From positions 7,378,001 to 7,442,000 of the forward strand of contig NZ_JAGRPV010000001.1 in NCBI RefSeq assembly GCF_030014955.1: a stretch of DNA of 64,000 nt, given 5' to 3'. Positions 24,589-32,053 of the stretch are shown here, in pieces. The translations under genes and the position numbers were made by a program. The stretch comes from Cohnella hashimotonis. GTDB lineage: Bacteria > Bacillota > Bacilli > Paenibacillales > Paenibacillaceae. Every line of letters starts with the position of its first letter. The first letter of the stretch is position 1. A model generated the notes under the pieces. That model made no database searches, was not told the origin of the DNA, and was given only the letters and a program-made list of their open reading frames with translations.

Positions 24589-25509
24589 ATGCCGATCCTT
24601 TATACCTTTTATCACATTATGCTGCCTATCTTGATTCCCATTGGCATCGGGGCGCTGCTGCACAAGAAGTTTAAATTCGAGCTTGGCAGTTTCTCCAAGC
24701 TGATCCTGAACTATTACGTTCCCGCGCTCGCTTTTGTCAAAATTTACGAATCGAAGCTGTCGGCGGGGCTGGTCGTGTCCGTATTCGGTTTTTTGCTGCT
24801 TCAATTCATCGTTATCGTCATGATCGGATATGGCGTCAGCCGCGTCATGGGCTATTCAAGACCGATGGCCGCAAGCTTCTCGAACAGCGTCTCCTTGACG
24901 AACAACGGGAATGTGGGCATTCCCATCAACGCCATGGCCTTCAAGCAGGATCCGTTCGCCATGTCGATCCAAGTCATCGTGGTCGTCTTCGAGCTGTTCG
25001 CCACCTTCACGTTCGGGCTGGTGAATGCCAGCAAAGCGACCGCAGGCCTGAAGGGCGCATTGATTCAATTCTCCAAGATGCCGGTCCTGTACGCCATCGT
25101 GGCAGGCGCTCTGCTTCGCGTCTTCGACATTCCTCTCCCCGAGCCTATCGTGACGCCGCTGGATCAGATCGCTGCCGGCATGCTGTCGTTCGCCCTCGTG
25201 TCGATCGGCGCGCAGATGGCGTCGGCGAAGCTTCAGCAGAACACCTCGGCCGTCCTTCTGAGCAGTCTCGTCCGGCTGGTCGTCTCGCCGCTCTGCGCTT
25301 TCGCGTTGATCCAACTGCTGCAGCTTCACGGCGTTGCCGCTCAAGCCTTGTTTATAGCCAGCGCGATCCCCACTTCGCGCAACAGCGCGGCGCTGGCGTT
25401 GGAATACGGTAACGAGCCGGGGTTTGCCGCTCAAGCGGTGCTCTTATCCATGCTGCTCAGCAGCGTGACGCTCACTGTAGTGGTCGATTTGGCCATGCGG
25501 CTGTTTTGA
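24589..25509 (+). CDS. AEC-family (auxin-efflux-carrier-like) transporter
   Basis: 306 residues from ATG 24589, preceded by GAGGGG; an earlier in-frame ATG at 24565 lacks an RBS. About ten hydrophobic segments: YHIMLPILIPIGIGALLHKKF at the start, then the conserved crossover region NSVSLTNNGNVGIPINAMAF, then a second five-helix repeat ending SVTLTVVVDLAMRLF. AEC proteins are secondary carriers for malonate, malate or other organic anions. Co-transcription with the UPF0173 hydrolase is likely from spacing. Converges with the GyrI-like gene with only 33 bp between stops. Confidence 0.9.
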   Translation: MPILYTFYHIMLPILIPIGIGALLHKKFKFELGSFSKLILNYYVPALAFVKIYESKLSAGLVVSVFGFLLLQFIVIVMIGYGVSRVMGYSRPMAASFSNSVSLTNNGNVGIPINAMAFKQDPFAMSIQVIVVVFELFATFTFGLVNASKATAGLKGALIQFSKMPVLYAIVAGALLRVFDIPLPEPIVTPLDQIAAGMLSFALVSIGAQMASAKLQQNTSAVLLSSLVRLVVSPLCAFALIQLLQLHGVAAQALFIASAIPTSRNSAALALEYGNEPGFAAQAVLLSMLLSSVTLTVVVDLAMRLF

Positions 25510-25542
25510 CGCTCAAACGCTTGACCTGCAGTCTCGCGTGTA

Positions 25543-26037
25543 TCAGGAGATCGCGATATAAATCTCCGCCTGTCCGTTGTTCGGATCGACCTGAGGGCCA
25601 TAATACTCAAAATCGCCCGTAAAAGTCCGCTCGTTGCCGGGCTGCTGCGACCACTGCCAGATCTCTCCCCATGTCCGCTGCACCGCCTCGATGATCGGCC
25701 CTCTCTCCGTGACGAATACAGCGTATTGGGCGGCAGGCACGACAAAGGTTTTAACGGACTCCATCTGTATAACCGGCAAAGTGTCCCCCACGTGCACGCC
25801 GACCATGACTTCATACGTTCCGAGGTGGCCCTGCTCATAGTTAAAGTAGCACCCGTAGAGACCCGGAGATAAAATATGCGCCCCCAGTTGCGCTTCGATC
25901 CGATTCGCGTAAAACCGCTCATACAGCATCCCTATTTTGCCTGCACCGCTTAATTCCGCCGCATTTGTCGTGACCGTACTGATTCCGGCCAATAGGAAGG
26001 AAGGTCGTTCTTCGATACGTACAGGTTTTTGATTCAT
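25543..26037 (-). CDS. GyrI-like / AraC effector-binding-domain protein
   Basis: 164 residues from ATG 26037, GGAG 9 nt upstream. The sequence VRIEERPSFLLAGISTVTTNAAELSGAGKIGMLYERFYAN, then GTYEVMVGVHV, VPAAQYAVFVTERGPIIEAVQRTWGEIWQW and RTFTGDFEYYGP, matches the stand-alone GyrI-like effector-binding fold (SOUL-type) found at the C-terminus of some AraC regulators; this form binds small hydrophobic molecules. It lies just downstream of a WYL-domain regulator, a pairing common in Bacillota, where the two may form a sensing module. A terminator lies between them, so expression may be partly separate. Confidence 0.88.
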   Translation of the reverse strand: MNQKPVRIEERPSFLLAGISTVTTNAAELSGAGKIGMLYERFYANRIEAQLGAHILSPGLYGCYFNYEQGHLGTYEVMVGVHVGDTLPVIQMESVKTFVVPAAQYAVFVTERGPIIEAVQRTWGEIWQWSQQPGNERTFTGDFEYYGPQVDPNNGQAEIYIAIS

Positions 26038-26067
26038 GGTCAATCACTCCTTTATCTGCATGCGCCC

Positions 26068-26107
26068 AGTATAAACAAACCAACCTGACAGCTTCCTGTC
26101 AGGTTGG
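26068..26107 (-). terminator. Terminator overlapping the stop codon of the WYL regulator gene
   Basis: A perfect 12-bp stem CCAACCTGACAG/CTGTCAGGTTGG (26080-26091 and 26096-26107) with a 4-nt loop; on the minus strand TTTGTTTATA follows. The regulator's TGA (26099-26101) sits inside the stem, so ribosomes finishing translation would cover it. Confidence 0.8.
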
Positions 26108-27055
26108 CGCGCGGCTTTTATATTTTTCTGCAATATGCGCTGCGCGGCTGGCGATAATCTCGCGCAGATGAACAGGCTCTATGACCTCTACTTGATGACC
26201 CAAGCCGAGAATAAACCGGTACAGCCATTCGTCTTGCGGATAGGCCTTCTTCACCTGCCATCTGCCGTCCGCCGCCGGCGAGAGCGCCTCGATCCCGAAC
26301 CATTCCTCCGCCAGATGACGGGCATCGTCATCGAATCGCAGGACGATCTCCTTCGCCTGAGGCAGTTCGCCGCTCGGGCTTCGGGCCGAGTCGTGCGTCT
26401 CCGGCGGAAGCTGCCTGCGGACGAATGTCCGTCCCGGGGCGATCTCGAGGTCTTTCATTCGCAGCAGCTTGAACAGTCTGAACTGCTCCTTTTCCAGACA
26501 ATAGGCTTGCAGGTACCACTGCCTTCCCTTTAACACGAGCGTATGCGGCTCGATCTGCCGGCGCGATAGCTCGCCCTCTGCGTTGGAATAGGTGAGTCCC
26601 ACGGTTAGGCAGCTATCTATCGCCTCTTTTAAAAGCTGCAATTTGGGCTGCAGCCTCTCGTTGCCGTCCCAAGGCGCATAGTCGATCCATACGCTGCTTG
26701 TCTTATGATGGAATTCCTCGGCGTAATCAGGCGCGACTACGCTGTTGATTTTCTCCATAAGGCGGAGATGCTGCTCGCTGCCGTACGAGGTCGAGATGCT
26801 TCTAAGCGCGGTGACGATGGCGGCAAGCTCGTCGTTGGTCATCACATTGCGATCCAGACGGTAGCCTTCCGTCAACCCGATGCCGCCGTTCGTTCCCTGG
26901 TAAGTGACGACGGGAATGCCGGCGGCATGAATGGCTTCGACATCGCGGTAGATCGTTCGAACGGACACTTCGAACCGCTCGGCAAGCTCCTTGGCTTGCA
27001 CCATACGGCGATTCATCAGAAGGATGATGATAGACAAAAGTCTCTCGAGTTTCAC
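26099..27055 (-). CDS. WYL-domain transcriptional regulator (YafY/YobV-like)
   Basis: 318 residues. N-terminal winged helix of the HTH_11 type: MKLERLLSIIILLMNRRMVQAKELAERFEVSVRTIYRDVEAIHAAGIPVVTYQGTNGGIGLTEGYRLDR. The middle has the WYL region (GRQWYLQAYCLEKEQFRLFKLLRMKDLEI), which binds nucleotides or other ligands. The C-terminus has the WCX extension (VLRFDDDARHLAEEWFG...WLYRFILGLGHQVEVIEPVHLREIIASRAAHIAEKY). A single ATG start at 27055. Located 61 bp upstream of the GyrI-like gene, which it probably controls. Its own upstream region (27056-27286) shows no clear promoter. Confidence 0.9.
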   Translation of the reverse strand: MKLERLLSIIILLMNRRMVQAKELAERFEVSVRTIYRDVEAIHAAGIPVVTYQGTNGGIGLTEGYRLDRNVMTNDELAAIVTALRSISTSYGSEQHLRLMEKINSVVAPDYAEEFHHKTSSVWIDYAPWDGNERLQPKLQLLKEAIDSCLTVGLTYSNAEGELSRRQIEPHTLVLKGRQWYLQAYCLEKEQFRLFKLLRMKDLEIAPGRTFVRRQLPPETHDSARSPSGELPQAKEIVLRFDDDARHLAEEWFGIEALSPAADGRWQVKKAYPQDEWLYRFILGLGHQVEVIEPVHLREIIASRAAHIAEKYKSRAPT

Positions 27056-27170
27056 TTCGTGCCCCCCTGGCGCGGTCTCGCTTTGGATCTATTCTATAAG
27101 GTATTTGGTAATTCCGGCAATTCAAGCGGGCTCATCGCGCTAGATTTCTCCCAAGGAACCTGGCTAACAC

Positions 27171-27237
27171 GCACTTTTGCACGATAGACTGCACCTTAGC
27201 GCCATTCTGGCCGGGAATGCTGCACTTTGCAGGATAG
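27171..27237. repeat. Imperfect direct repeat, about 16 bp, 51-bp period
   Basis: GCACTTTTGCACGATAG (27171-27187) and GCACTTTGCAGGATAG (27222-27237), with a related GCACCTTAGC (27191-27200) between them. Lies in the 339-bp gap 27056-27394, which holds no other gene apart from a promoter at 27287-27316. May belong to a dispersed intergenic repeat family. Confidence 0.5.
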
Positions 27238-27286
27238 CGGGGATATCGCGCTCTCTACATGAGGGCAGCCCCTTGGCAACGACACA

Positions 27287-27316
27287 TTGACAACGCTTTA
27301 AATCCCTGTGTATGAT
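27287..27316 (+). promoter_or_regulatory. Sigma-A-type promoter upstream of the TolB-like gene
   Basis: TTGACA (27287-27292), 18-bp spacer, TATGAT (27311-27316). Confidence 0.6.
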
Positions 27317-27394
27317 TAGAAAACAAGACATAAACGCGCGTTCACAACCAGACGAAAGACTTCCACTTCAACTCGAAGGAAGGACAGACCGCTC

Positions 27395-27484
27395 ATGCAA
27401 AACCCGCTCTCGTTCGACGGCTTCATCCAGATCGCCATCGAAGACGACCTCGGCGTCAATCTGAACGTCAAGCCGCGGGCCTAG
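27395..27484 (+). CDS. Possible 29-residue leader peptide
   Basis: ATG at 27395 after AAGGAAGG, reading MQNPLSFDGFIQIAIEDDLG then VNLNVKPRA and TAG. The spacing to the RBS is good, the promoter 27287-27316 is upstream, and the TolB-like gene starts 32 bp downstream with its own GGGAGG. Family not recognised; it could be a small protein, a translational leader, or the remains of a longer gene. Confidence 0.4.
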   Translation: MQNPLSFDGFIQIAIEDDLGVNLNVKPRA

Positions 27485-27516
27485 CCCGTTCGGCGCAGAC
27501 AAGGGAGGCAAGCGCT

Positions 27517-28401
27517 ATGAACCGCTTAAAGGAGCCGCGCAAGCTCGATATCAACCCGATCGTCAGCATCCTGGAGACGGTCGACATTCAGAGCGGCGAG
27601 CGCCGCGTCCTGGCCGAGTTCGATCATCTGATCGAAGCGCCCAATTGGACCCGCGACGGCAGCCGGCTGATCTACAACAGCCAGGGACGCCTATACGAAT
27701 ACGATCTTGCCGCGGGGAGCAGCCGGGCGATCGACTCGGGCTTCGCGGTTCAATGCAACAACGATCACGTCCTGTCGCCCGACAACGACCGCATCGCCGT
27801 GAGCCACCATACGTTCGAGGACGGCCAGTCGCGCATCTACGTGCTGCCCTTGCAGGGCGGACATCCCGAGCTCGTCACGCCGATGGCCCCCAGCTACCTG
27901 CACGGCTGGTCGCCCGACGGCAGCACGCTCGCTTATTGCGCGGAGCGGGACGGCGAATATGACATCTACACGATCCCGGCGAACGGCGGCATCGAGACGC
28001 AGCTGACCGACACACCGGGCTTGAACGACGGACCCGAGTATTCGCCGGACGGCCGGCATATCTGGTTCAATTCCGTACGGTCCGGGCTCATGCAGGTATG
28101 GCGCATGAACGCCGACGGCAGCGAGCAAGTCCGCATGACGACGACCGAGGAGAGCAACAACTGGTTTCCCCACGTCTCGCCGGACGGACAATGGGTCGTC
28201 TATATCGCCTACCGCAAGGGCGACGTCGCGCCCGGCGATCACCCTGCGAACAAGCACGTCGAGCTACGCTTGATGCCCGCCGCCGGCGGGGAATCCCGCA
28301 CCCTCGTCTCCTTGTTCGGGGGACAAGGCACGCTTAACGTAAATTCCTGGGCGCCAGACAGTCGCACCTTGGCGTTCGTTAGCTACCGGCTTGCCAAGTA
28401 A
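27517..28401 (+). CDS. TolB-like beta-propeller protein (cytoplasmic, PD40 repeats)
   Basis: 294 residues, ATG after GGGAGGCAAGCG. No signal peptide. Repeated propeller blades are visible: APNWTRDGSRLIYNSQ, VLSPDNDRIAVSH, GWSPDGSTLAYCAERDGEYDIYTIPANGG, EYSPDGRHIWFNSVRSGLMQVWRMNADGS, HVSPDGQWVVYIAYRKG, SWAPDSRTLAFVSYRL. Six blades fit the TolB/DPP-IV propeller family. The absence of a secretion signal makes it a cytosolic TolB-like protein rather than the periplasmic Tol component, which Bacillota lack anyway. Such proteins often sit in polysaccharide- or uronate-related loci (oligogalacturonate-lyase-like fold), but activity is unknown here. Stands alone between its promoter and the terminator at 28456-28494. 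Confidence 0.85.
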   Translation: MNRLKEPRKLDINPIVSILETVDIQSGERRVLAEFDHLIEAPNWTRDGSRLIYNSQGRLYEYDLAAGSSRAIDSGFAVQCNNDHVLSPDNDRIAVSHHTFEDGQSRIYVLPLQGGHPELVTPMAPSYLHGWSPDGSTLAYCAERDGEYDIYTIPANGGIETQLTDTPGLNDGPEYSPDGRHIWFNSVRSGLMQVWRMNADGSEQVRMTTTEESNNWFPHVSPDGQWVVYIAYRKGDVAPGDHPANKHVELRLMPAAGGESRTLVSLFGGQGTLNVNSWAPDSRTLAFVSYRLAK

Positions 28402-28455
28402 TCATTTTTCGCGTCATCGAAAAGGCCGCAAGCACATCCATCTCGTCTTTAAACG

Positions 28456-28494
28456 AAGGGAAGCAAACACCGCAATGGCGTTTGCTCCCCTTTT
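28456..28494. terminator. Terminator between convergent TolB-like and oxidoreductase genes
   Basis: AAGGG(A)AGCAAAC pairs with GTTTGCT(C)CCCTT, followed by TTTTG; A-rich on the other side, so usable in both directions. Confidence 0.75.
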
Positions 28495-28526
28495 GCCTTA
28501 CGTTTCCCTCGTCCGTAATGATGTCG

Positions 28527-29651
28527 TTAATCCACGACGTTAAACCACCCCGGGACATTAGTGATCATCCCCCACATCTTATCCGGAATCCGCAACTCCT
28601 TTTGCGAAGAGCGCGAGAGCAGCGTCGTGATTTCCGCTTCGCGACCGGACCGAACCTTTTCGATCCAATCCGGATTCAACAGCATGGCATGGCCGAGCCC
28701 CACTAAAGGGATGCCGGTTCCGAGCGCCTGAACGACATCTTCCGGCGTCCATAAGCCGCCGACGCCGATAACGGGCACGCGCGCTCCTACTCGTTCTTGG
28801 ATCATGACGACCCTCGACTTCGCGTTGTTCTCCTCTCTCCTCGGACCGGCCCAGAAGCGATCTACGGATATGTGTATAAAATCCAAGCCTTGTTCCGCCA
28901 GCACATGCACGAATCGAAGCGTATCGGCCATCGTAATTCCAGGGTTTTCATTCTCTTCGGGAGATAAGCGATACCCGACGGCGAACGGCGATGAAGCGTG
29001 CTTAGCAACCGTATCCTTCACCCGTTTAATCACTTCGAGCGGGAAGTTCATGCGCTTCTCCAACGTCCCGCCCCACTTGTCTTCCCTGCGGTTCGAATGC
29101 GGCGAGAAAAATTGCTGTAGCAAAAAGCCGTTGGCGCCATGAATCTCGACCCCGTCAAAGCCCGCTTCAATCGCTCTGCGAGCGGCCTGGGCGAAATCAT
29201 CGATGACCGCTTCGATCTCCGCTTCCGTCATCGCCTTGGGTACGGCCACCCCCTCGCGCTCTGCCGCGACTGCGCTGGCGCCAAGCGCTTGACCGCCCGG
29301 GAGCAAGGCAGGATTGCTCAACCGGCCGCCATGAAAAAGCTGAATGAACGCCTTGGTTCCATTTTTCCGGATGACGGACGCCAATTTCGTCAATCCCGGC
29401 AGCAAGTCGTCGTTGTCGATGGCGAATAAGTTCTCCCCCAGCTTGCCGGATTGCGACACGAGCGCGCTGGAGGTGAACAGCGTGCCGATTCCGCGGGAAC
29501 GGAGCTCGTAATACGCCAGTTCGTCGTCCGTCACTTCTCCGTTAACGGCGGATGCCATAAGCGTCATCGGCGCCATCGTCACTCGATTGTCGACGGTTAC
29601 GCCCGAAGGGAATTGGAAGGATGCGAATAAAGGTTCGTAAGATTTGTTCAT
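28527..29651 (-). CDS. Old-yellow-enzyme-type NADH:flavin oxidoreductase (intact, copy 2)
   Basis: 374 residues from ATG 29651 (MNKSYEPLFASF), 8 nt after AGGAG; earlier in-frame ATGs lie in the operator region and lack an RBS. FMN-binding TIM barrel: VTMAPMTLMAS near the start, QLFHGGRLSN, the active-site EIHGANGFL (HxxN pair), FFSPHSNRREDKWGG, VGYRLSPEENENPG, and the phosphate-binding end GVGGLWTPEDVVQALGTG...GLGHAML. Reduces activated C=C bonds or similar electrophiles using NAD(P)H. The gene is preceded by the TetR gene 29758-30336 and a pair of operators, so expression is probably induced when the repressor binds its ligand. Copy 1 (10828-11932) is broken by a deletion. Confidence 0.92.
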   Translation of the reverse strand: MNKSYEPLFASFQFPSGVTVDNRVTMAPMTLMASAVNGEVTDDELAYYELRSRGIGTLFTSSALVSQSGKLGENLFAIDNDDLLPGLTKLASVIRKNGTKAFIQLFHGGRLSNPALLPGGQALGASAVAAEREGVAVPKAMTEAEIEAVIDDFAQAARRAIEAGFDGVEIHGANGFLLQQFFSPHSNRREDKWGGTLEKRMNFPLEVIKRVKDTVAKHASSPFAVGYRLSPEENENPGITMADTLRFVHVLAEQGLDFIHISVDRFWAGPRREENNAKSRVVMIQERVGARVPVIGVGGLWTPEDVVQALGTGIPLVGLGHAMLLNPDWIEKVRSGREAEITTLLSRSSQKELRIPDKMWGMITNVPGWFNVVD

Positions 29652-29683
29652 GTTCATTCTCCTTTTAAAGGTTGTATTATTAA

Positions 29684-29731
29684 GGACCACTCGGTCCATA
29701 ATAAGCATCATAGTTATGGACCAAAAGGTCC
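29684..29731 (-). promoter_or_regulatory. Paired TetR-type operators upstream of oxidoreductase copy 2
   Basis: GGACCACTCGGTCC (29684-29697) and GGACCAAAAGGTCC (29718-29731), both followed by ATAA, centres 34 bp apart. Equivalent to 11968-12017. Confidence 0.8.
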
Positions 29732-29757
29732 ATAATGGCGAAAAAGAAAACGAACTA

Positions 29758-30336
29758 TCATTCGCGTTCGTTCAGCTTTTCCAGTGCAACGGATATGAAA
29801 TCCTCCAAGACATCTCGCTTGGCTTGCGCTCGGATCATGACGTTAATTCCTTGCAGAGATACCGTAAGGAAGCGAGCGAGTTTGCGAGAATCAAGTCCGG
29901 CGCGGAGCGAACCGTTTTCTTTGCCTCGCTCGATCGTCTGCCGGAAAACCTCCTCGATATTGTAAAAGTCGCTCTCCACCATCTCTTGCAGCTTAGGGTC
30001 ATGGGGAGCCAACTCAATGGCTTCATTTGCGGTCATGCAGCCCATCTGACTTCCCTTGCCGTCCAGCACCGTCTTAAATGCGTTTGTGAGCGCCAGGTAA
30101 GCATCAGGCTGACTCAAGCCTTGGGTCAAGCCGTCCATACGATCCTTCTTATACAGCTGGAATGCCCGGAGAAACAGCTCGCGCTTGCTTCCGAACGTTT
30201 CGTACAGGCTGCTCTTGCTCAGCCCCGTCGTTTGAAGCAATTCGGCCAACGAGGTGGATTCATAGCCTTTTGACCAAAATAGCGCCATAGCCTTCCTTAG
30301 CACGTCTTCCTCATCGAAATTGCGCGGACGGGCCAT
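29758..30336 (-). CDS. TetR/AcrR-family repressor (copy 2)
   Basis: 192 residues from ATG 30336, after GAGGTG. Helix-turn-helix AMALFWSKGYESTSLAELLQTTGLSKSSLYETFGSKRELFLRAFQLYKKDRMDG is almost the same as copy 1, and the ligand domain shares GCMTANEAIELAPHDPKLQEMVESDF. The recognition helix differs by only a few residues (SKSSLYETFGSK versus SMSSLYETFGSK), so both repressors should read the same GGACC-N4-GGTCC dyads. Located 106 bp upstream of its oxidoreductase. Likely senses an electrophile or aromatic compound that the enzyme removes; this is inference. Confidence 0.92.
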   Translation of the reverse strand: MARPRNFDEEDVLRKAMALFWSKGYESTSLAELLQTTGLSKSSLYETFGSKRELFLRAFQLYKKDRMDGLTQGLSQPDAYLALTNAFKTVLDGKGSQMGCMTANEAIELAPHDPKLQEMVESDFYNIEEVFRQTIERGKENGSLRAGLDSRKLARFLTVSLQGINVMIRAQAKRDVLEDFISVALEKLNERE

Positions 30337-30373
30337 CTTGCATCACCTCTTAAGCAGCAGTATACACTATTAT

Positions 30374-30387
30374 GGACCGTTTAGTCC
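30374..30387 (-). promoter_or_regulatory. Third operator, upstream of TetR copy 2
   Basis: GGACCGTTTAGTCC, 37 bp before the TetR start, matching 12660-12673 at copy 1. Confidence 0.65.
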
Positions 30388-30437
30388 ATAACCATGTGTG
30401 CATGCCTCGTATCAAGTTGATTCCATGTCGGCTGCGG

Positions 30438-30492
30438 GACGTCAAAAGTACATCGCCGGGCGCTGACCGCGCGGCGATGTACTTTTGACGTC
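30438..30492. terminator. Long perfect hairpin, probable bidirectional terminator
   Basis: Perfect 20-bp arms at 30438-30457 and 30473-30492 around a 15-nt GC-rich loop. The GC-rich inner stem is flanked by AAAA on one side and TTTT on the other, so both strands give a stem followed by T residues. It separates the epoxide-hydrolase-like gene from the TetR gene, both on the minus strand. Confidence 0.75.
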
Positions 30493-30564
30493 GATGACGT
30501 TATGCCTCTTTCGGGTCTTCCTTGTCTTCCGTACCGATCGGATTGTCCGCATACGCTCTTAGGA

Positions 30565-31509
30565 CTAGGTGGCATCCTGCTGTTCCAGCCATCTCAAAAT
30601 CTCTTGGTTTGTTTCTTCCGGCTTTTCTTCCATAATCCAATGACCGCAATCCAGATTAACCACTTCCACATTGGGCACGAACTTTTTCAGGTTTTCAGAC
30701 TTCTGGACCATATCCCGGTCGCCGTAGATCATGAGGGTCGGCTGTTGGATGATGGGGTTAACCTCCGCCAATAAACGCCAGTTGCGGTCAAGGTTCCTGT
30801 ACCAATTTATGCTGCCCGTGAACCCTGATGTTTCAAAAGCGGAGACGAAAACGGCCAGCTCGCTGTCGCTCATCAAGGGCTCGCCCAGTGGTGTCTCTGC
30901 TCTGGCGAGATTGATCAACGCCATTCCTGGCTGAGGCTCTGTGGGAGGCTCGTTCTTCCTGTACAGGTTACGAAGAAACCGGAACGTATTGTCTTCGAAT
31001 ACGGCGTCCGCGACGCCTTGCTGTCGATTGAAGTGGACGAAATAGAAGTCGCCGCCAAGTACTTCCTCCATGAACTCGATCCAGGGCTTTTCTCCGCGCT
31101 CTTGGTAAGGCAAGCTCAGATTTATCACTTTGTTTACACGGCTTGGATGCAATAAGGTCAGTCCCCAAACAACAAATGCACCCCAATCATGACCGACAAA
31201 GGTGGCCTCTGCGTATCCATAGTGATCGAGAAGTGCGATGAGATCACCCGACAAGCGTTCAATGTCATAGTCTGTTACTTCGGTCGGACGGGATGAGTTG
31301 CCGTAACCCCGCTGGTTTGGGACGATGACATGATAACCCGCTGCGGCAAGGACGTGCACCTGATGGCGCCAAGAAAAGGCATGCTCTGGCCAGCCGTGAC
31401 AGAGGACAATAGGTTTTCCGGCATTTTGTCGGCCTGCTTCAAAGACTTCGAGTTCCACACCGTTGACTGAAATCGTGGTGGGCTTGGGAAAATCGGTTGG
31501 ATTAAACAT
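30565..31509 (-). CDS. Alpha/beta hydrolase, soluble-epoxide-hydrolase-like
   Basis: 314 residues, ATG after AAGGAG. Oxyanion motif HGWPEHAFSWRH (about 39-50), nucleophile Asp in FVGHDWGAF, cap-domain tyrosine in INWYRNLDRNW, acid residue in MIYGDRDMV and catalytic His in LDCGHWIMEEKPEE. The Asp nucleophile rather than Ser, plus the cap tyrosine, points to epoxide hydrolase or haloalkane dehalogenase, with epoxide hydrolase favoured. Cytosolic. Composition is slightly less GC-rich than the neighbours. It sits next to the oxidoreductase/TetR cassette, so a shared role in electrophile detoxification is possible. The upstream gap 31510-31801 shows no gene or clear promoter. Confidence 0.9.
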   Translation of the reverse strand: MFNPTDFPKPTTISVNGVELEVFEAGRQNAGKPIVLCHGWPEHAFSWRHQVHVLAAAGYHVIVPNQRGYGNSSRPTEVTDYDIERLSGDLIALLDHYGYAEATFVGHDWGAFVVWGLTLLHPSRVNKVINLSLPYQERGEKPWIEFMEEVLGGDFYFVHFNRQQGVADAVFEDNTFRFLRNLYRKNEPPTEPQPGMALINLARAETPLGEPLMSDSELAVFVSAFETSGFTGSINWYRNLDRNWRLLAEVNPIIQQPTLMIYGDRDMVQKSENLKKFVPNVEVVNLDCGHWIMEEKPEETNQEILRWLEQQDAT

Positions 31510-31801
31510 TGCATGGCTCCTTACATCATTTTCTGTAATTCGCTCGATACCTTATTGGCTGAAATCAAAACCTCCTTCTTGTGATACATGTAGTTTAATG
31601 GACTAAAGGTGACGTCTTTATGTCACCATTCTGAATTCATGTAGAAAAAAGAGAGCATTTATGGACAAAGTGGAGAGACTCATTTCGAATGATGAAAAAA
31701 GGGGTTGTTTCTACAAAAGTTATAAGAATAGACTCTAATAAGGTCATGTTGCAAACACTTTCTAGAAGCCACCTGTTGACTTAACGTTGACTTCTGCGCA
31801 T

Positions 31802-31839
31802 AAAAAGCAGAGCAATGGCAACCCTCTCGCCCTGCTCTG
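31802..31839 (-). terminator. Terminator hairpin (minus strand)
   Basis: CAGAGCA/TGCTCTG stem (31808-31814 and 31833-31839) followed on the minus strand by CTTTTTA. With the hairpin at 31985-32018 it forms a tandem pair after the sulfurtransferase gene. Nothing convincing is encoded between them. Confidence 0.6.
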
Positions 31840-31984
31840 TACGCATCTTCACAACCTACTATGTACTTTTCAGCCTTTACTCTTCCCCACCGCCACCGGA
31901 TTTCCCGCATGACCAGCTTCGGACCGGCTAAGGCCGCCCCTTCTCGGTTCGACCCTCTTGGTGTTGAATTCGGATACACTAAAC

Positions 31985-32018
31985 AAGCCGCCAAGGCCCT
32001 CGGGCTACATGGCGGCTT
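31985..32018 (-). terminator. Terminator after the sulfurtransferase gene
   Basis: AAGCCGCCA/TGGCGGCTT stem, then TGTTTAG on the minus strand, about 40 bp after the stop codon. Confidence 0.7.
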
Positions 32019-32053
32019 ATTTGCTGTATTTACTGCTATGCCTTTCTCTGTTC

